The notes: generated from the sequence alone by a model not told the origin. Positions 42,258-50,708 are shown, counted from the first letter of the stretch. The stretch is 64,000 nucleotides of DNA from Streptomyces sp. CBMA29 (GCF_014596445.1 NZ_MECL01000204.1:1-64000); one strand, 5' to 3'. Translations and numbers: made by a program.

Positions 42258-42275
42258 GCAACAACTTGCAGCAAA
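42258..42275 (+). promoter_or_regulatory. amylase operator-like site
   Basis: GCAACAACTTGCAGCAAA matches, with one base change and one insertion, the site GCAGCAACTTGCGCAAA upstream of the other amylase (minus strand, around 28063-28080). Both resemble binding sites of maltose-type LacI repressors at Streptomyces amylase genes. The -10 and -35 boxes here are not clear. Confidence 0.6.
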
Positions 42276-42446
42276 ACAGCGAAAGTTCTTCCGCCGACGT
42301 CTTGACGTGTACGCACACACGGCGGGAAGCTCCTGGGCGGAACCCGAGGGCCCCGAGGACAACGAGGCCCGCACCCCCCACCCGGCGGCCAGGCGCGTGG
42401 CTGCCTTCGAGGGCAGAACCCTGCCCGTTCACCGAAGGAGCCGCCC

Positions 42447-44186
42447 ATGAGATCCCGTGTCCTGAACGGCGCGCTGGCCGCGATCGTCGCCGCCGCCGGT
42501 CTGTTCGCCCTCTCCCCGCAACAGGCGGACGCCACGCCGCCCGGCAGCAAGGACGTCACCGCGACGCTCTTCCAGTGGAAGTTCGACTCCGTGGCGAAGG
42601 CATGCACGGACACCCTCGGCCCCGCGGGCTACGGCTTCGTCGAGGTCTCCCCGGCCTCCGAGCAGATCCAGGGCGACCAGTGGTGGACCTCGTACCAGCC
42701 GGTCAGCTACAAGATCGCCGGGCGGCTCGGCAACGAGAGCTCGTTCCAGAACATGGTCAGCACCTGCCACAGCGCGGGCGTCAAGGTCGTCGCCGACGCG
42801 GTGATCAACCACATGACGTCGGGCTCCGGCACCGGCACGGGCGGTACGACGTACAGCAAGTACAACTACCCGGGCTACTACCAGAACCAGGACTTCCACA
42901 CCTGCCGCAGTGACATCAACAACTACGGCGACCGCAACAACGTCCAGAACTGCGAGCTGGTCGGCCTCGCCGACCTCGACACCGGCAGCGACTACGTGCG
43001 CGGCACCATCGCCGCCTACCTCAACCACCTGATCGCGCTGGGCGTCGACGGCTTCCGGGTGGACGCCGCCAAGCACATGGCCGAGACCGACCTGGCCGCC
43101 ATCAAGGCCAAGCTCAGCAACCCGGGCATCTACTGGGCCCAGGAGGCCATCTACGGCGCGGGCGAGGCCGTACAGCCGGGCGAGTACGTCAACACCGGTG
43201 ACGTGGACGCCTTCCAGGGCGCCTTCGACCTCAAGCGCATCTTCACCGGCGACAAGCTGGCGTCCCTGAGCAACTGGGGCGCGTCCTGGGGCGCGGGCTA
43301 CCTGTCGAGCGACAAGGCCCGCACCTTCGTGGACAACTGGGACACCGAGCGCAACGGCTCGACCCTCAGCTACAAGAACGGCGCCACGTACACCCTCGCC
43401 AACGTCTACCTGCTGGCCTGGCCGTACGGCTCGCCCAACGTCTACTCCGGTTACGAGTTCTCCAACAACGACGCCGGTGCGCCCAACGGCGGCACCGTCA
43501 ACGCCTGCTACAGCGACGGCTGGAAGTGCCAGCACGCCTGGCCGCAGATCGCCAACATGGTCGGCTTCCGCAACGCGGTCTCCGGCACCGCCGTCACCAA
43601 CTGGTGGTCCAACGGCAACAACGCCATCGCCTTCGGCCGGGGCGGCAAGGGCTATGTGGCGATCAACCACGAGGGCGGCTCGCTCACCCAGACCTTCACC
43701 ACCTCACTGCCCGCCGGCTCCTACTGCGACGTGCAGCACAGCGGCACCAGCTACACCGTCGGCTCCGACGGCAAGTTCACCGCCACCATCGGCTCCAACG
43801 ACGCGGTCGCGCTGTACGTCGGCGCGCCCTGCGGCAGCGGCACCACGAACGGCGGCACCACGGGCGGCAGCACCGGAGGCAGCACCAACCCGTCGTCCGC
43901 CGCGTCCTTCGCGGTGAACGCCACCACGGTCTTCGGCCAGAACATCTACGTCGTCGGCGACAACTCCACCCTCGGCAACTGGAACACCGGCAGCGCCCTG
44001 CCGCTGTCGTCGGCGAGCTACCCGGTCTGGAAGCTCGACGTGGCGATGCCCGCGGGCACCTCGTTCCAGTACAAGTACATACGGAAGGACGGAAGCGGCA
44101 ACGTGACGTGGGAATCCGGCGCCAACCGGACGGCGACGGTCCCGTCGAGCGGGGCGGTCACACTCAACGACACCTGGCGTAATTGA
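42447..44186 (+). CDS. secreted alpha-amylase (GH13) with C-terminal CBM20
   Basis: A 579-residue secreted endo-amylase of the classical Streptomyces type. The signal peptide ends at about residue 29 (QQADA). The catalytic residues are Asp206 in GVDGFRVDAAKHM, Glu233 in YWAQEAIY and Asp299 in FVDNWDTER; the NWD in the third region is common in this subfamily. A Gly/Thr/Ser linker (about 460-480) leads to a CBM20 starch-binding domain with IYVVGDNSTLGNWN and FQYKYIRKDGSGNVTWESG. GAAGGAG precedes the ATG. It hydrolyses starch outside the cell; products would enter through a maltodextrin transporter encoded elsewhere. Confidence 0.95.
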   Translation: MRSRVLNGALAAIVAAAGLFALSPQQADATPPGSKDVTATLFQWKFDSVAKACTDTLGPAGYGFVEVSPASEQIQGDQWWTSYQPVSYKIAGRLGNESSFQNMVSTCHSAGVKVVADAVINHMTSGSGTGTGGTTYSKYNYPGYYQNQDFHTCRSDINNYGDRNNVQNCELVGLADLDTGSDYVRGTIAAYLNHLIALGVDGFRVDAAKHMAETDLAAIKAKLSNPGIYWAQEAIYGAGEAVQPGEYVNTGDVDAFQGAFDLKRIFTGDKLASLSNWGASWGAGYLSSDKARTFVDNWDTERNGSTLSYKNGATYTLANVYLLAWPYGSPNVYSGYEFSNNDAGAPNGGTVNACYSDGWKCQHAWPQIANMVGFRNAVSGTAVTNWWSNGNNAIAFGRGGKGYVAINHEGGSLTQTFTTSLPAGSYCDVQHSGTSYTVGSDGKFTATIGSNDAVALYVGAPCGSGTTNGGTTGGSTGGSTNPSSAASFAVNATTVFGQNIYVVGDNSTLGNWNTGSALPLSSASYPVWKLDVAMPAGTSFQYKYIRKDGSGNVTWESGANRTATVPSSGAVTLNDTWRN

Positions 44187-44205
44187 TCTGATCATCGACC
44201 GATTA

Positions 44206-44262
44206 CCCCTCTGTGGTGAGGACCGGCACACTGTGGTGTTCCAATTCCTGACTACAGAGGGG
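44206..44262 (+). ncRNA. candidate 5'-UTR hairpin over the mscL ribosome-binding site
   Basis: CCCCTCTGTGGT (44206-44217) can pair over 12 bp, with one G-U, to ACTACAGAGGGG (44251-44262), which holds the mscL Shine-Dalgarno sequence. A second copy of CTGTGGT at 44231-44237 can pair with ACTACAG (44251-44257) instead and would leave AGGGG free. This would allow on/off folding. It depends on transcription starting upstream of 44206, which I cannot confirm. A simpler reading is the amylase terminator. Confidence 0.4.
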
Positions 44263-44273
44263 ACCCCCCACCC

Positions 44274-44714
44274 ATGAGAGGCTTCCGGACGTTTCTGCTC
44301 CGTGGCAACGTCGTCGACCTCGCGGTCGGCATCGTCATCGGCGCGGCCTTCACCGCGCTGGTGACCGCCTTCGTCAAGGCGTTCCTGACGCCGCTCATCG
44401 GCCTGGCCTCCGGCGCGACGGGCAGCTTCACCTCGCAGAAGTTCACGGTCTCCAGCGTGACGTTCCCCTACGGCGCCTTCATCGACGCGGTGATCAGCTT
44501 CGTGATCGTCGCCGCGGTGATCTACTTCCTGGTGGTCCTGCCGATGAACCGCATGCAGGAGAAGTTCTTCCCGAAGGCGGCGGCGGCCCCGGTCCGCGAA
44601 TGCCCCGAGTGCCTGACCGCGATACCGACCGCCGCCCGCCGGTGCAGCGCCTGCACCGCCGAGGTCGGGCCGCAGATCGGCGGCCAGACCGCCCCGGTCG
44701 ACCTGGCCGAGTGA
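44274..44714 (+). CDS. mscL: large-conductance mechanosensitive channel MscL
   Basis: A 146-residue channel that opens on membrane tension to release solutes after osmotic downshock. The N-terminus FRTFLLRGNVVDLAVGIVIGAAF is the amphipathic helix plus TM1 (split here only by description), and TM2 is SFVIVAAVIYFLVVLPMNRM. The periplasmic loop is short. The C-terminal tail carries a four-Cys zinc-ribbon-like motif, CPECLTA and RRCSACTAE, found in several actinobacterial MscL. GAGGGG eleven bases before ATG is the ribosome-binding site and may be masked by the upstream hairpin. It is downstream of the amylase gene but probably has its own control. Confidence 0.95.
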   Translation: MRGFRTFLLRGNVVDLAVGIVIGAAFTALVTAFVKAFLTPLIGLASGATGSFTSQKFTVSSVTFPYGAFIDAVISFVIVAAVIYFLVVLPMNRMQEKFFPKAAAAPVRECPECLTAIPTAARRCSACTAEVGPQIGGQTAPVDLAE

Positions 44715-44729
44715 GCCCGGAGGCGCCGC

Positions 44730-45245
44730 TCAGCGCGACGGCCGGTGGCCGCCGCCGTGCGGCGCCTCCTCGTCGAGTACGGCCAGCAGCGCGGTGAGCG
44801 CCGCGCGCTGGCCGTCGTCGAGCGGGGCCAGCAGTTCGGCGGCGGCCGTGCGGCGGGCCCCGCGCAGCTCCAGCAGCGCGGCGCCGCCCGCCTCGGTCAG
44901 TTCGATCCTGATCACCCGGCGGTTGCTCGGATCGGGCACCCGCCGTACCAGCTCAAGCCCCTCCAGCGCGTCCACCAGGGTCGTCACGGCCCGCGGCACG
45001 ACCTCGAGGCGCTGGGCGAGATCGGCCATCCGCGGCGGCTCGTCGCAGTGCGCGAGGGTGCGCAGCAGTCGCGCCTGGGCCGGTGTGATCCCCAGCGGCT
45101 CCATGAGATGACGCTGGGACTTGTGCAGGCGGCGGCTCAGCCGGATGAGCTGGTCGGCGAGCCGCCCGGTGATCTCGTCCGGCGCGGTCGTGGCGGGGCC
45201 GGCGGTCACCGGGCCCGACGGCACGGCTGTCGTGCGGGATTCCAT
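44730..45245 (-). CDS. MarR-family transcriptional regulator
   Basis: A 171-residue winged-helix regulator of the MarR family: helices around RLHKSQRHLMEPLGITPAQARLL, recognition helix MADLAQRLEVVPRAVTTLV, wing DPSNRRVIRIELTEAG. It is divergent from an ABC exporter gene. Its own promoter (TTCACA, 16, TACGCT) lies six bases before ATG 45245, giving a leaderless mRNA, and overlaps the exporter promoter inside one palindrome. It is therefore probably an autoregulated repressor that releases the exporter gene on binding a toxic ligand. It is convergent with mscL over 15 bp. Confidence 0.9.
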   Translation of the reverse strand: MESRTTAVPSGPVTAGPATTAPDEITGRLADQLIRLSRRLHKSQRHLMEPLGITPAQARLLRTLAHCDEPPRMADLAQRLEVVPRAVTTLVDALEGLELVRRVPDPSNRRVIRIELTEAGGAALLELRGARRTAAAELLAPLDDGQRAALTALLAVLDEEAPHGGGHRPSR

Positions 45246-45251
45246 GTGACG

Positions 45252-45302
45252 AGCGTATCAGGACCATGTCCATTGTGAACATAGGTAACAATGACCTATA
45301 CT
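45252..45302. promoter_or_regulatory. overlapping divergent promoters with MarR palindrome
   Basis: Plus strand: TTGTGA (45273-45278), 18-base spacer, TATACT (45297-45302). Minus strand: TTCACA (45274-45279), 16-base spacer, TACGCT (45252-45257). The two -35 boxes overlap. A dyad CATTGT-11-ACAATG (45271-45293) covers both, and a second dyad ATAGGT-7-ACCTAT lies at 45281-45299. One bound MarR dimer could block both promoters. Confidence 0.75.
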
Positions 45303-45340
45303 CCCGATGTCAGCATCTGCCTGAACTCTCAAGGAGTCCT

Positions 45341-47173
45341 TTGCGCCCCGATCACGAACGAGAACTCGCCTCCCGGTGGACCCCACCGAAGAAGAAATCC
45401 GACACCAAATCCGACACCCCTGTTGATGTGCGCCGCATCCTGCGGCTCTTCCGTCCCTACCGTGGCCGCCTCGCCGTCGTCGGCGCCCTGGTCGGCCTCT
45501 CCTCCCTCGTCTCGGTCGCCTCGCCGTTCCTGCTGCGGGCGATCCTCGACACCGCGATCCCGCAGGGCCGCACCGGCCTGCTGAGCCTGCTCGCCCTCGG
45601 CATGATCGCCACCGCCGTCGCCACCGGCGTCTTCGGCGTCCTCCAGACCCTGATCTCCACCACCGTCGGCCAGCGCGTCATGCACGACCTGCGCACCGCC
45701 GTCTACGAACGCCTCCAGCGCATGTCGCTGGCCTTCTTCACCCGCACCCGCACGGGTGAGGTGCAGTCCAGGATCGCCAACGACATCGGCGGCATGCAGG
45801 CCACCGTCACCTCCACCGCGACCTCCCTGGTCTCCAACCTCACGGCGGTCATCGCCTCCGTCATCGCGATGCTCGCCCTCGACTGGCGGCTGACCGTCGT
45901 CTCACTGCTGCTGCTCCCGCTCTTCGTCTGGATCGCCCGCCGGGTCGGCCGCGAACGCAAGCGGATCGCCACCGACCGGCAGCGGCAGATGGCCTCGATG
46001 TCCGCGATCGTCACCGAGTCGCTGTCCGTCAGCGGCATCCTGCTCGGCCGCACCATGGGCCGCTCCGACTCCCTGACCCGCGACTTCTCGACCGAGTCCG
46101 AGCGCCTGGTCGACCTCGAAGTGCGCTCCAGCATGTCCGGCCGCTGGCGGATGTCCACCATCGGCATCGTCATGTCGGCGATGCCCGCACTGCTCTACTG
46201 GGCCGCCGGCCTGACCATGTCGAACGGCGCGCCCGCCGTCTCCATCGGCACCCTCGTCGCCTTCGTCTCGCTCCAGCAGGGCCTCTTCCGCCCGTCCGTG
46301 TCACTGCTGTCCACCGGCGTGGACGTCCAGACCTCGCTCGCGCTCTTCCAGCGCATCTTCGAATACCTCGACCTGCCCGTCGACATCACCGAGCGCCCCG
46401 ACGCCCGGACCCTGGACCGCGTTCGCGGCGACGTCCGCTTCGAGCACGTCGACTTCGCCTACGACCCCGAGTCCGGCGCGCCGACCCTGCGCGACATCGA
46501 CATCACCGTCCCCGCGGGCAGCAGCCTCGCCGTCGTCGGCGCCACCGGCTCCGGCAAGAGCACCCTGAGCTACCTGGTGCCCCGGCTGTACGACGTGACC
46601 GACGGCAAGGTGACGCTCGACGGCACCGACGTACGCGACCTCACCTTCGACACCCTCGCCGACGCGGTGGGCGTCGTCTCCCAGGAGACGTACCTCTTCC
46701 ACGCCTCGGTCGCCGAGAACCTGCGCTTCGCCAAGCCCGAGGCCACCGACGACGAGATCCGCGCCGCCGCGAAGGCCGCCCAGATCCACGACCACATCTC
46801 GGGACTTCCCGACGGCTACGACACCCTCGTCGGCGAACGCGGCTACCGCTTCTCCGGCGGCGAGAAGCAGCGCCTGGCCATCGCCCGCACCATTCTCCGC
46901 GACCCGCCCGTCCTCATCCTGGACGAGGCCACCAGCGCGCTCGACACCCGGACCGAACACGACGTCCAGGAAGCGATCGACTCGCTGTCCGCGGGACGCA
47001 CCACCATTACGATCGCCCACCGGCTGTCCACCGTGCGCGACGCCGACCAGATCGTGGTCCTCGACGCGGGCCGCATCATGGAGCGCGGCACACACGACGA
47101 ACTGCTCGCCCAGGACGGCCGCTACGCCGCGCTCGTACGGCGCGACTCGCAGCTCGCCACCACCGCCTCGTAA
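45341..47173 (+). CDS. ABC exporter (fused permease and ATPase)
   Basis: A 610-residue homodimer-type ABC exporter. The membrane domain (about 30-320) contains AFFTRTRTGEVQSRIANDIGG, a typical coupling segment. The ATPase has Walker A GATGSGKS, signature FSGGEKQRLAIAR, Walker B VLILDEATS and switch His IAHRLST, all intact. The start is TTG 45341, with AAGGAG at 45331; ATG codons further upstream lie within the promoter. It is under the divergent MarR, as in many drug-efflux pairs, so a role in drug resistance is likely. Confidence 0.93.
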   Translation: MRPDHERELASRWTPPKKKSDTKSDTPVDVRRILRLFRPYRGRLAVVGALVGLSSLVSVASPFLLRAILDTAIPQGRTGLLSLLALGMIATAVATGVFGVLQTLISTTVGQRVMHDLRTAVYERLQRMSLAFFTRTRTGEVQSRIANDIGGMQATVTSTATSLVSNLTAVIASVIAMLALDWRLTVVSLLLLPLFVWIARRVGRERKRIATDRQRQMASMSAIVTESLSVSGILLGRTMGRSDSLTRDFSTESERLVDLEVRSSMSGRWRMSTIGIVMSAMPALLYWAAGLTMSNGAPAVSIGTLVAFVSLQQGLFRPSVSLLSTGVDVQTSLALFQRIFEYLDLPVDITERPDARTLDRVRGDVRFEHVDFAYDPESGAPTLRDIDITVPAGSSLAVVGATGSGKSTLSYLVPRLYDVTDGKVTLDGTDVRDLTFDTLADAVGVVSQETYLFHASVAENLRFAKPEATDDEIRAAAKAAQIHDHISGLPDGYDTLVGERGYRFSGGEKQRLAIARTILRDPPVLILDEATSALDTRTEHDVQEAIDSLSAGRTTITIAHRLSTVRDADQIVVLDAGRIMERGTHDELLAQDGRYAALVRRDSQLATTAS

Positions 47174-47195
47174 CGCAGGAGGGGCTGCCACCCCG

Positions 47196-47215
47196 ACCTT
47201 ACTCATGGGTAAGGT
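47196..47215. promoter_or_regulatory. palindromic operator-like site before the DoxX-like gene
   Basis: ACCTTAC TCATGG GTAAGGT, perfect seven-base arms, lies 42 bp before the DoxX-like start. Such TTAC-GTAA dyads are typical of TetR-family sites. The regulator is not identified. Confidence 0.5.
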
Positions 47216-47257
47216 GAGAGCGCGGCGGGAATCGCCCGCCCGCTCAGGAGGTGCCCG

Positions 47258-47635
47258 GTGTCCGCACGTTCCACTCGACTGCTCGTCGGCCTGCTCGCCG
47301 GAGCCGGTGCCACCCACTTCCTCGCCCCCGGACCGTACGAGGCGATCGTGCCCGAGTCCCTTCCCGGCAGCCCCCGCGCCTGGACCCGCGCCAGCGGCGT
47401 CGCCGAACTCGCGCTGGCCGCCGCGGTGGCCCTCCCCGCGACCCGCCGCACCGGCGCCCTGGTCACCGCCGGATTCTTCGCCGCCGTCTTCCCCGCCAAC
47501 GTCAAGATGGCCTACGACTGGCGGCACCGCCCCGCACCCCTGAAGGCCGCGGCCTACGCCCGGCTCCCTGTCCAGATCCCTCTGGTGGTGTGGGCGCTGA
47601 AGGTCAGCCGCTCGGCGGCGGACCCACGAGGATGA
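47258..47635 (+). CDS. DoxX-like membrane protein
   Basis: A 125-residue protein with four hydrophobic helices, of DoxX-like type: LLVGLLAGAGATHFLAPGPYEAIVP in the first part, SGVAELALAAAVALPATRRTGAL in the second, FFAAVFPANVKMAYDW and a final basic end. The family is linked to redox or sulfur-compound membrane proteins, but a function is not assigned. GTG 47258 has AGGAGG upstream. Its 3' end overlaps lutC on the opposite strand by 32 bp. Confidence 0.82.
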   Translation: MSARSTRLLVGLLAGAGATHFLAPGPYEAIVPESLPGSPRAWTRASGVAELALAAAVALPATRRTGALVTAGFFAAVFPANVKMAYDWRHRPAPLKAAAYARLPVQIPLVVWALKVSRSAADPRG

Positions 47636-48263
47636 CGTCTAGTGTGCGGGGGCCGTGGACGCCTTCGACGCGGTCGAGTTCGATGTCGCTGGTGGCGGAG
47701 GGTCCGGAGATCCAGGTCTGGGGGCGGGTGGGGTCCAGGCGGGGGAGGGCGTGGGGGACCGAGGCGACCACCTGATCCGGTGCCCGCACGACGCAGATGT
47801 GGTGGTCGGGGACGAGCGTGAGAATCCGCCGCCCCTGGTCGGGGGAGGCGTCGAGCACGATTGTGCCGGTCTCGGCGATGGCCAGCGCGCAGCCGGTGAT
47901 CACGCTGTCGACCTCGTCCAACTGCCCCGCGGTCAGCGCCGGTGCGTCGTCCAGCAACCGCGTCCCGCCGATCCCGGCCAGCCATTCCACCGGGACCCCC
48001 GAGGGGACGACCGCCGTCCGCGAACCCCGCTCGGCCAGCAGCCGCGCCACCGTGGGCGCCAGCCCCGCCTCATCGGTGCGGTGCACCTTCGCCCGGTAGT
48101 CGGTGAGGTTCTCCGCGAGCAGATCGGCGGTCTCGTACGGGGTGCGGTCCGCGTGCACGGTGAGGTAGTCGCGGGCTGCGTATGTGGTGGCCGGTGCCGG
48201 GCTGTGTGGCGTGGTGCCCAGCGCGTTGCGGATGCGGGTGAGGACGGTGTCGCGGGAGGTCAC
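47604..48263 (-). CDS. lutC: LutC/YkgG-type L-lactate utilisation protein
   Basis: A 219-residue LUD-domain protein, third gene of a lutABC operon. Seen are VAENL-type helices (DLLAENLTDYRAKVHRTDEAG), AVVPSGVPVEWL, and the LUD core ITGCALAIAETGTIVLDASPDQGRR with the conserved DHHICVV. The three Lut proteins together oxidise L-lactate to pyruvate in an Fe-S-dependent manner and replace a flavin lactate dehydrogenase. GTG 48263 overlaps the lutB stop as GTGA, so it is translationally coupled. Confidence 0.92.
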   Translation of the reverse strand: MTSRDTVLTRIRNALGTTPHSPAPATTYAARDYLTVHADRTPYETADLLAENLTDYRAKVHRTDEAGLAPTVARLLAERGSRTAVVPSGVPVEWLAGIGGTRLLDDAPALTAGQLDEVDSVITGCALAIAETGTIVLDASPDQGRRILTLVPDHHICVVRAPDQVVASVPHALPRLDPTRPQTWISGPSATSDIELDRVEGVHGPRTLDVILVGPPPSG

Positions 48264-49753
48264 TGGCCGTTCTCCTTGGTCTGCTGCTCGTCGTGTTGCT
48301 TGTTCTTCTGCCACCAGTCGCGGAAGGTTTGTGGGGGGAGGGTGGGGAGGTCGCGGGTCTGCGTCCAGGCTTTGGCGGGTCTGGGGAGTCGCTTCGGGTG
48401 GAGGTGTCGGGTGCGGGTGGCGAGGCGTTGGCCTTGGCGCATGAGGGCGGGGTGGTCGAGGCCCCAGCGGGCGGTGCGCATGGCGGCGCGTTCGGCGGCG
48501 TGGCCTTTGGCGGGTTTGATTGTGACCCGTCGGCCGGCCTGGACGGTGGTGCCGCCTTGGGCGATGCGCTCACGCAGGTGGACGAGGATTTCGGGGATGT
48601 TGATGGCGACGGGGCAGACGTCGTAGCAGGCGCCGCAGAGGGTGGAGGCGTAGGGGAGGGAGGCGTCGAGTTTGCTTGCTGTGCCGCGGAGTTGGGGGGT
48701 GAGGATGGCGCCGATGGGGCCGGGGTAGGGGGAGCCGTAGGCGTGGCCGCCGGCGCGTTCGTAGACGGGGCAGACGTTGAGGCAGGCGGAGCAGCGGATG
48801 CAGCGCAGGGCTTGGCGTCCTGTGGTGTCGGCGAGGGTGTTGGTGCGGCCGTTGTCGATGAGGACGAGGTGGAAGTTGCGGGGCCCGTCGCCGTCGGTGG
48901 TGCCGGTGAACAGGGTGGTGTAGGGGTTCATGCGTTCGGCGGTGGAGGAGCGGGGGAGGGTCTGGAGGAAGACTTCCAGGTCCTGGAAGGTGGGGATGGT
49001 CTTCTCGATGCCCACGACCGAGATCAGTGTCTCGGGGAGGGTGAGGCACATGCGGCCGTTGCCCTCGGATTCCACCACCACCAGGGTGCCGGTGTCGGCG
49101 ATCATGAAGTTGGCGCCGGAGATGCCGACTTTCGCGCGGAGGAATTTCTCGCGCAGGTGCAGGCGGGCGGCCTCGGCCAGCTCCGCGGGGCTGTCGGTCA
49201 GTTCTTCGGGTGCGGGGCGCCCCCACGCTCCCATCTGCTCGTGGAAGATGTCGCGGATCTGGTGGCGGTTCTTGTGGATCGCGGGGACGAGGATGTGGGA
49301 GGGGAGGTCGTCGCCGAGCTGGACGATGAGTTCGGCGAGGTCGGTTTCGTAGGCGGTGATGCCTGCTTCTGCGAGAGCGTCGTTGAGGCCGATCTCCTGG
49401 GTGGCCATGGATTTGACTTTGACGACTTCGGTTTCGCCGGTCGCCCGTACGAGGCCGGTGATGATGCGGTTGGCGTCGGCGGCGTCCAGGGCCCAGTGGA
49501 CGGTGCCTCCCGCCGCGGTGACCTTTTCCTCCAGTTGCAGGAGGTAGTGGTCGAGGTGGCGCAGGGTGTGGTCCTTGATCGCTGCGCCCGCTGCCCGCAG
49601 TTGCGGCCAGTCCGCCAGTTCCCCGATGGCTTTGGCGCGTTTGTCGCGGATGGTGTGGGTGGCGTGGGTGAGGTTCGCGCGGAGTTGGGTGTCCTTCGTG
49701 GACGCGGCGGCGGCCTTCGGGAACGACGGCAGACCCAGATACGTACCACTCAT
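48260..49753 (-). CDS. lutB: LutB/YkgF-type iron-sulfur protein
   Basis: A 497-residue LUD plus ferredoxin-type protein. The LUD region (about 60-290) contains GISGANFMIADTGTLVVVESEGN. Two Cys clusters follow for two [4Fe-4S] centres: CIRCSACLNVCPVY and CGACYDVCPVAI. The C-terminal basic tail ends the chain. ATG 49753 overlaps the lutA stop as ATGA. The gene has lower codon G/C stringency than neighbours (runs such as CTTGGCG and TTTGTGG on the plus strand), yet the frame is intact. It is the middle gene of the lactate operon. Confidence 0.94.
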   Translation of the reverse strand: MSGTYLGLPSFPKAAAASTKDTQLRANLTHATHTIRDKRAKAIGELADWPQLRAAGAAIKDHTLRHLDHYLLQLEEKVTAAGGTVHWALDAADANRIITGLVRATGETEVVKVKSMATQEIGLNDALAEAGITAYETDLAELIVQLGDDLPSHILVPAIHKNRHQIRDIFHEQMGAWGRPAPEELTDSPAELAEAARLHLREKFLRAKVGISGANFMIADTGTLVVVESEGNGRMCLTLPETLISVVGIEKTIPTFQDLEVFLQTLPRSSTAERMNPYTTLFTGTTDGDGPRNFHLVLIDNGRTNTLADTTGRQALRCIRCSACLNVCPVYERAGGHAYGSPYPGPIGAILTPQLRGTASKLDASLPYASTLCGACYDVCPVAINIPEILVHLRERIAQGGTTVQAGRRVTIKPAKGHAAERAAMRTARWGLDHPALMRQGQRLATRTRHLHPKRLPRPAKAWTQTRDLPTLPPQTFRDWWQKNKQHDEQQTKENGQ

Positions 49754-50520
49754 CGGACCACTTCCTGACGGTAGGGCTGTTCCTCGGTGGACGCGAGAAT
49801 CTCTGCCAGATGCACGGCCCGCAGGCCGGCGTCCTGCCGCCGCAACAGACCGTCCAGGTGCATCAGGCAGGAGTTGTCCGCGCCGCACAGCACCTGCGCG
49901 CCGCTGTCGAGCGCGTGCCGCACCTTGTCCTCACCCATGGCGGCCGAGACATCGGGGTTCTTGACGGCGAAGGTGCCGCCGAAGCCGCAGCACTCCTCCG
50001 CGCCCTCCAACTCCCGCAGTTCAAGCCCCTTCACGGCCTCCAGCAGCCGCCGGGGCCGCTCACCGAGCCCCAGCATCCGCAGCCCGTGACAGGACGGGTG
50101 ATAGGTCACCGTGTGCGGGAAGTACGCGCCCACGTCCGTCACTCCCAGCACGTCCACCAGGAACTCGGTGAGTTCGTACGTCTTGGGTACGGCGCTCGCC
50201 GCGGCCTCGGTGAGCCCGCGGTCACGACCCTCGGCGACCGCCTTGGCGGCGATCCGCGGGTAGTTGTCGCGCACCATCGCCGCGCAGGAGCCGGACGGCG
50301 TGACCACGTGGTCGTAGCCGTCGAAGGCGGCGGCGTAGCGGCGGACCAGCGGTTCGGTCTCGTGCCGGTAGCCGGTGTTGAACTGCGGCTGTCCGCAACA
50401 CGACTGGGCGGCCGGGAAGTCCACCTCGACGCCGAGCCGTTCCAGCAGGGTGACGACGGCCCGCCCGGTGTCCGGGTACAGCAGGTCGTTCACGCATGTC
50501 ACGAAAAGCGCTACGCGCAT
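49750..50520 (-). CDS. lutA: LutA/YkgE-type (Fe-S)-binding protein
   Basis: A 256-residue protein with two Cys-rich CCG domains, as in GlpC/HdrB-type Fe-S oxidoreductases: the first has FVTCVNDLLYP and QSCCGQPQFNTGY, the second has YHPSCHGLRMLG and EECCGFGGTFAVK. It is the first gene of lutABC and probably the electron-transfer subunit. ATG 50520 has GGAGGAG upstream. Upstream at 50612-50630 are nested palindromes, candidates for a GntR/FadR-type lactate regulator; no such regulator gene is in the window. Confidence 0.93.
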   Translation of the reverse strand: MRVALFVTCVNDLLYPDTGRAVVTLLERLGVEVDFPAAQSCCGQPQFNTGYRHETEPLVRRYAAAFDGYDHVVTPSGSCAAMVRDNYPRIAAKAVAEGRDRGLTEAAASAVPKTYELTEFLVDVLGVTDVGAYFPHTVTYHPSCHGLRMLGLGERPRRLLEAVKGLELRELEGAEECCGFGGTFAVKNPDVSAAMGEDKVRHALDSGAQVLCGADNSCLMHLDGLLRRQDAGLRAVHLAEILASTEEQPYRQEVVR

Positions 50521-50611
50521 GTCTCCTCCGTGCCGCGCCGCGGCAGGCCGTGCGACTGACGATGACCCATGGCACTCATACTGCCGCAACGGCGCGAGAC
50601 GGGGAAGCAAG

Positions 50612-50630
50612 ACATCCGATGTTTATCGGA
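50612..50630. promoter_or_regulatory. nested palindromes upstream of lutABC
   Basis: ACATC C GATGT (50612-50622) overlaps TCCGAT GTTT ATCGGA (50615-50630). They lie 92-110 bp upstream of lutA. The form with a single central base is like FadR-type GntR sites. No promoter hexamers are clear. Confidence 0.5.
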
Positions 50631-50708
50631 ATCGGTGGCCAGAGGGGCCGACAACGCGGAGTGACCAGAGCGGCGGACAACGCGGAGCGCCGCCCTTCCC
50701 GCTCGCGT

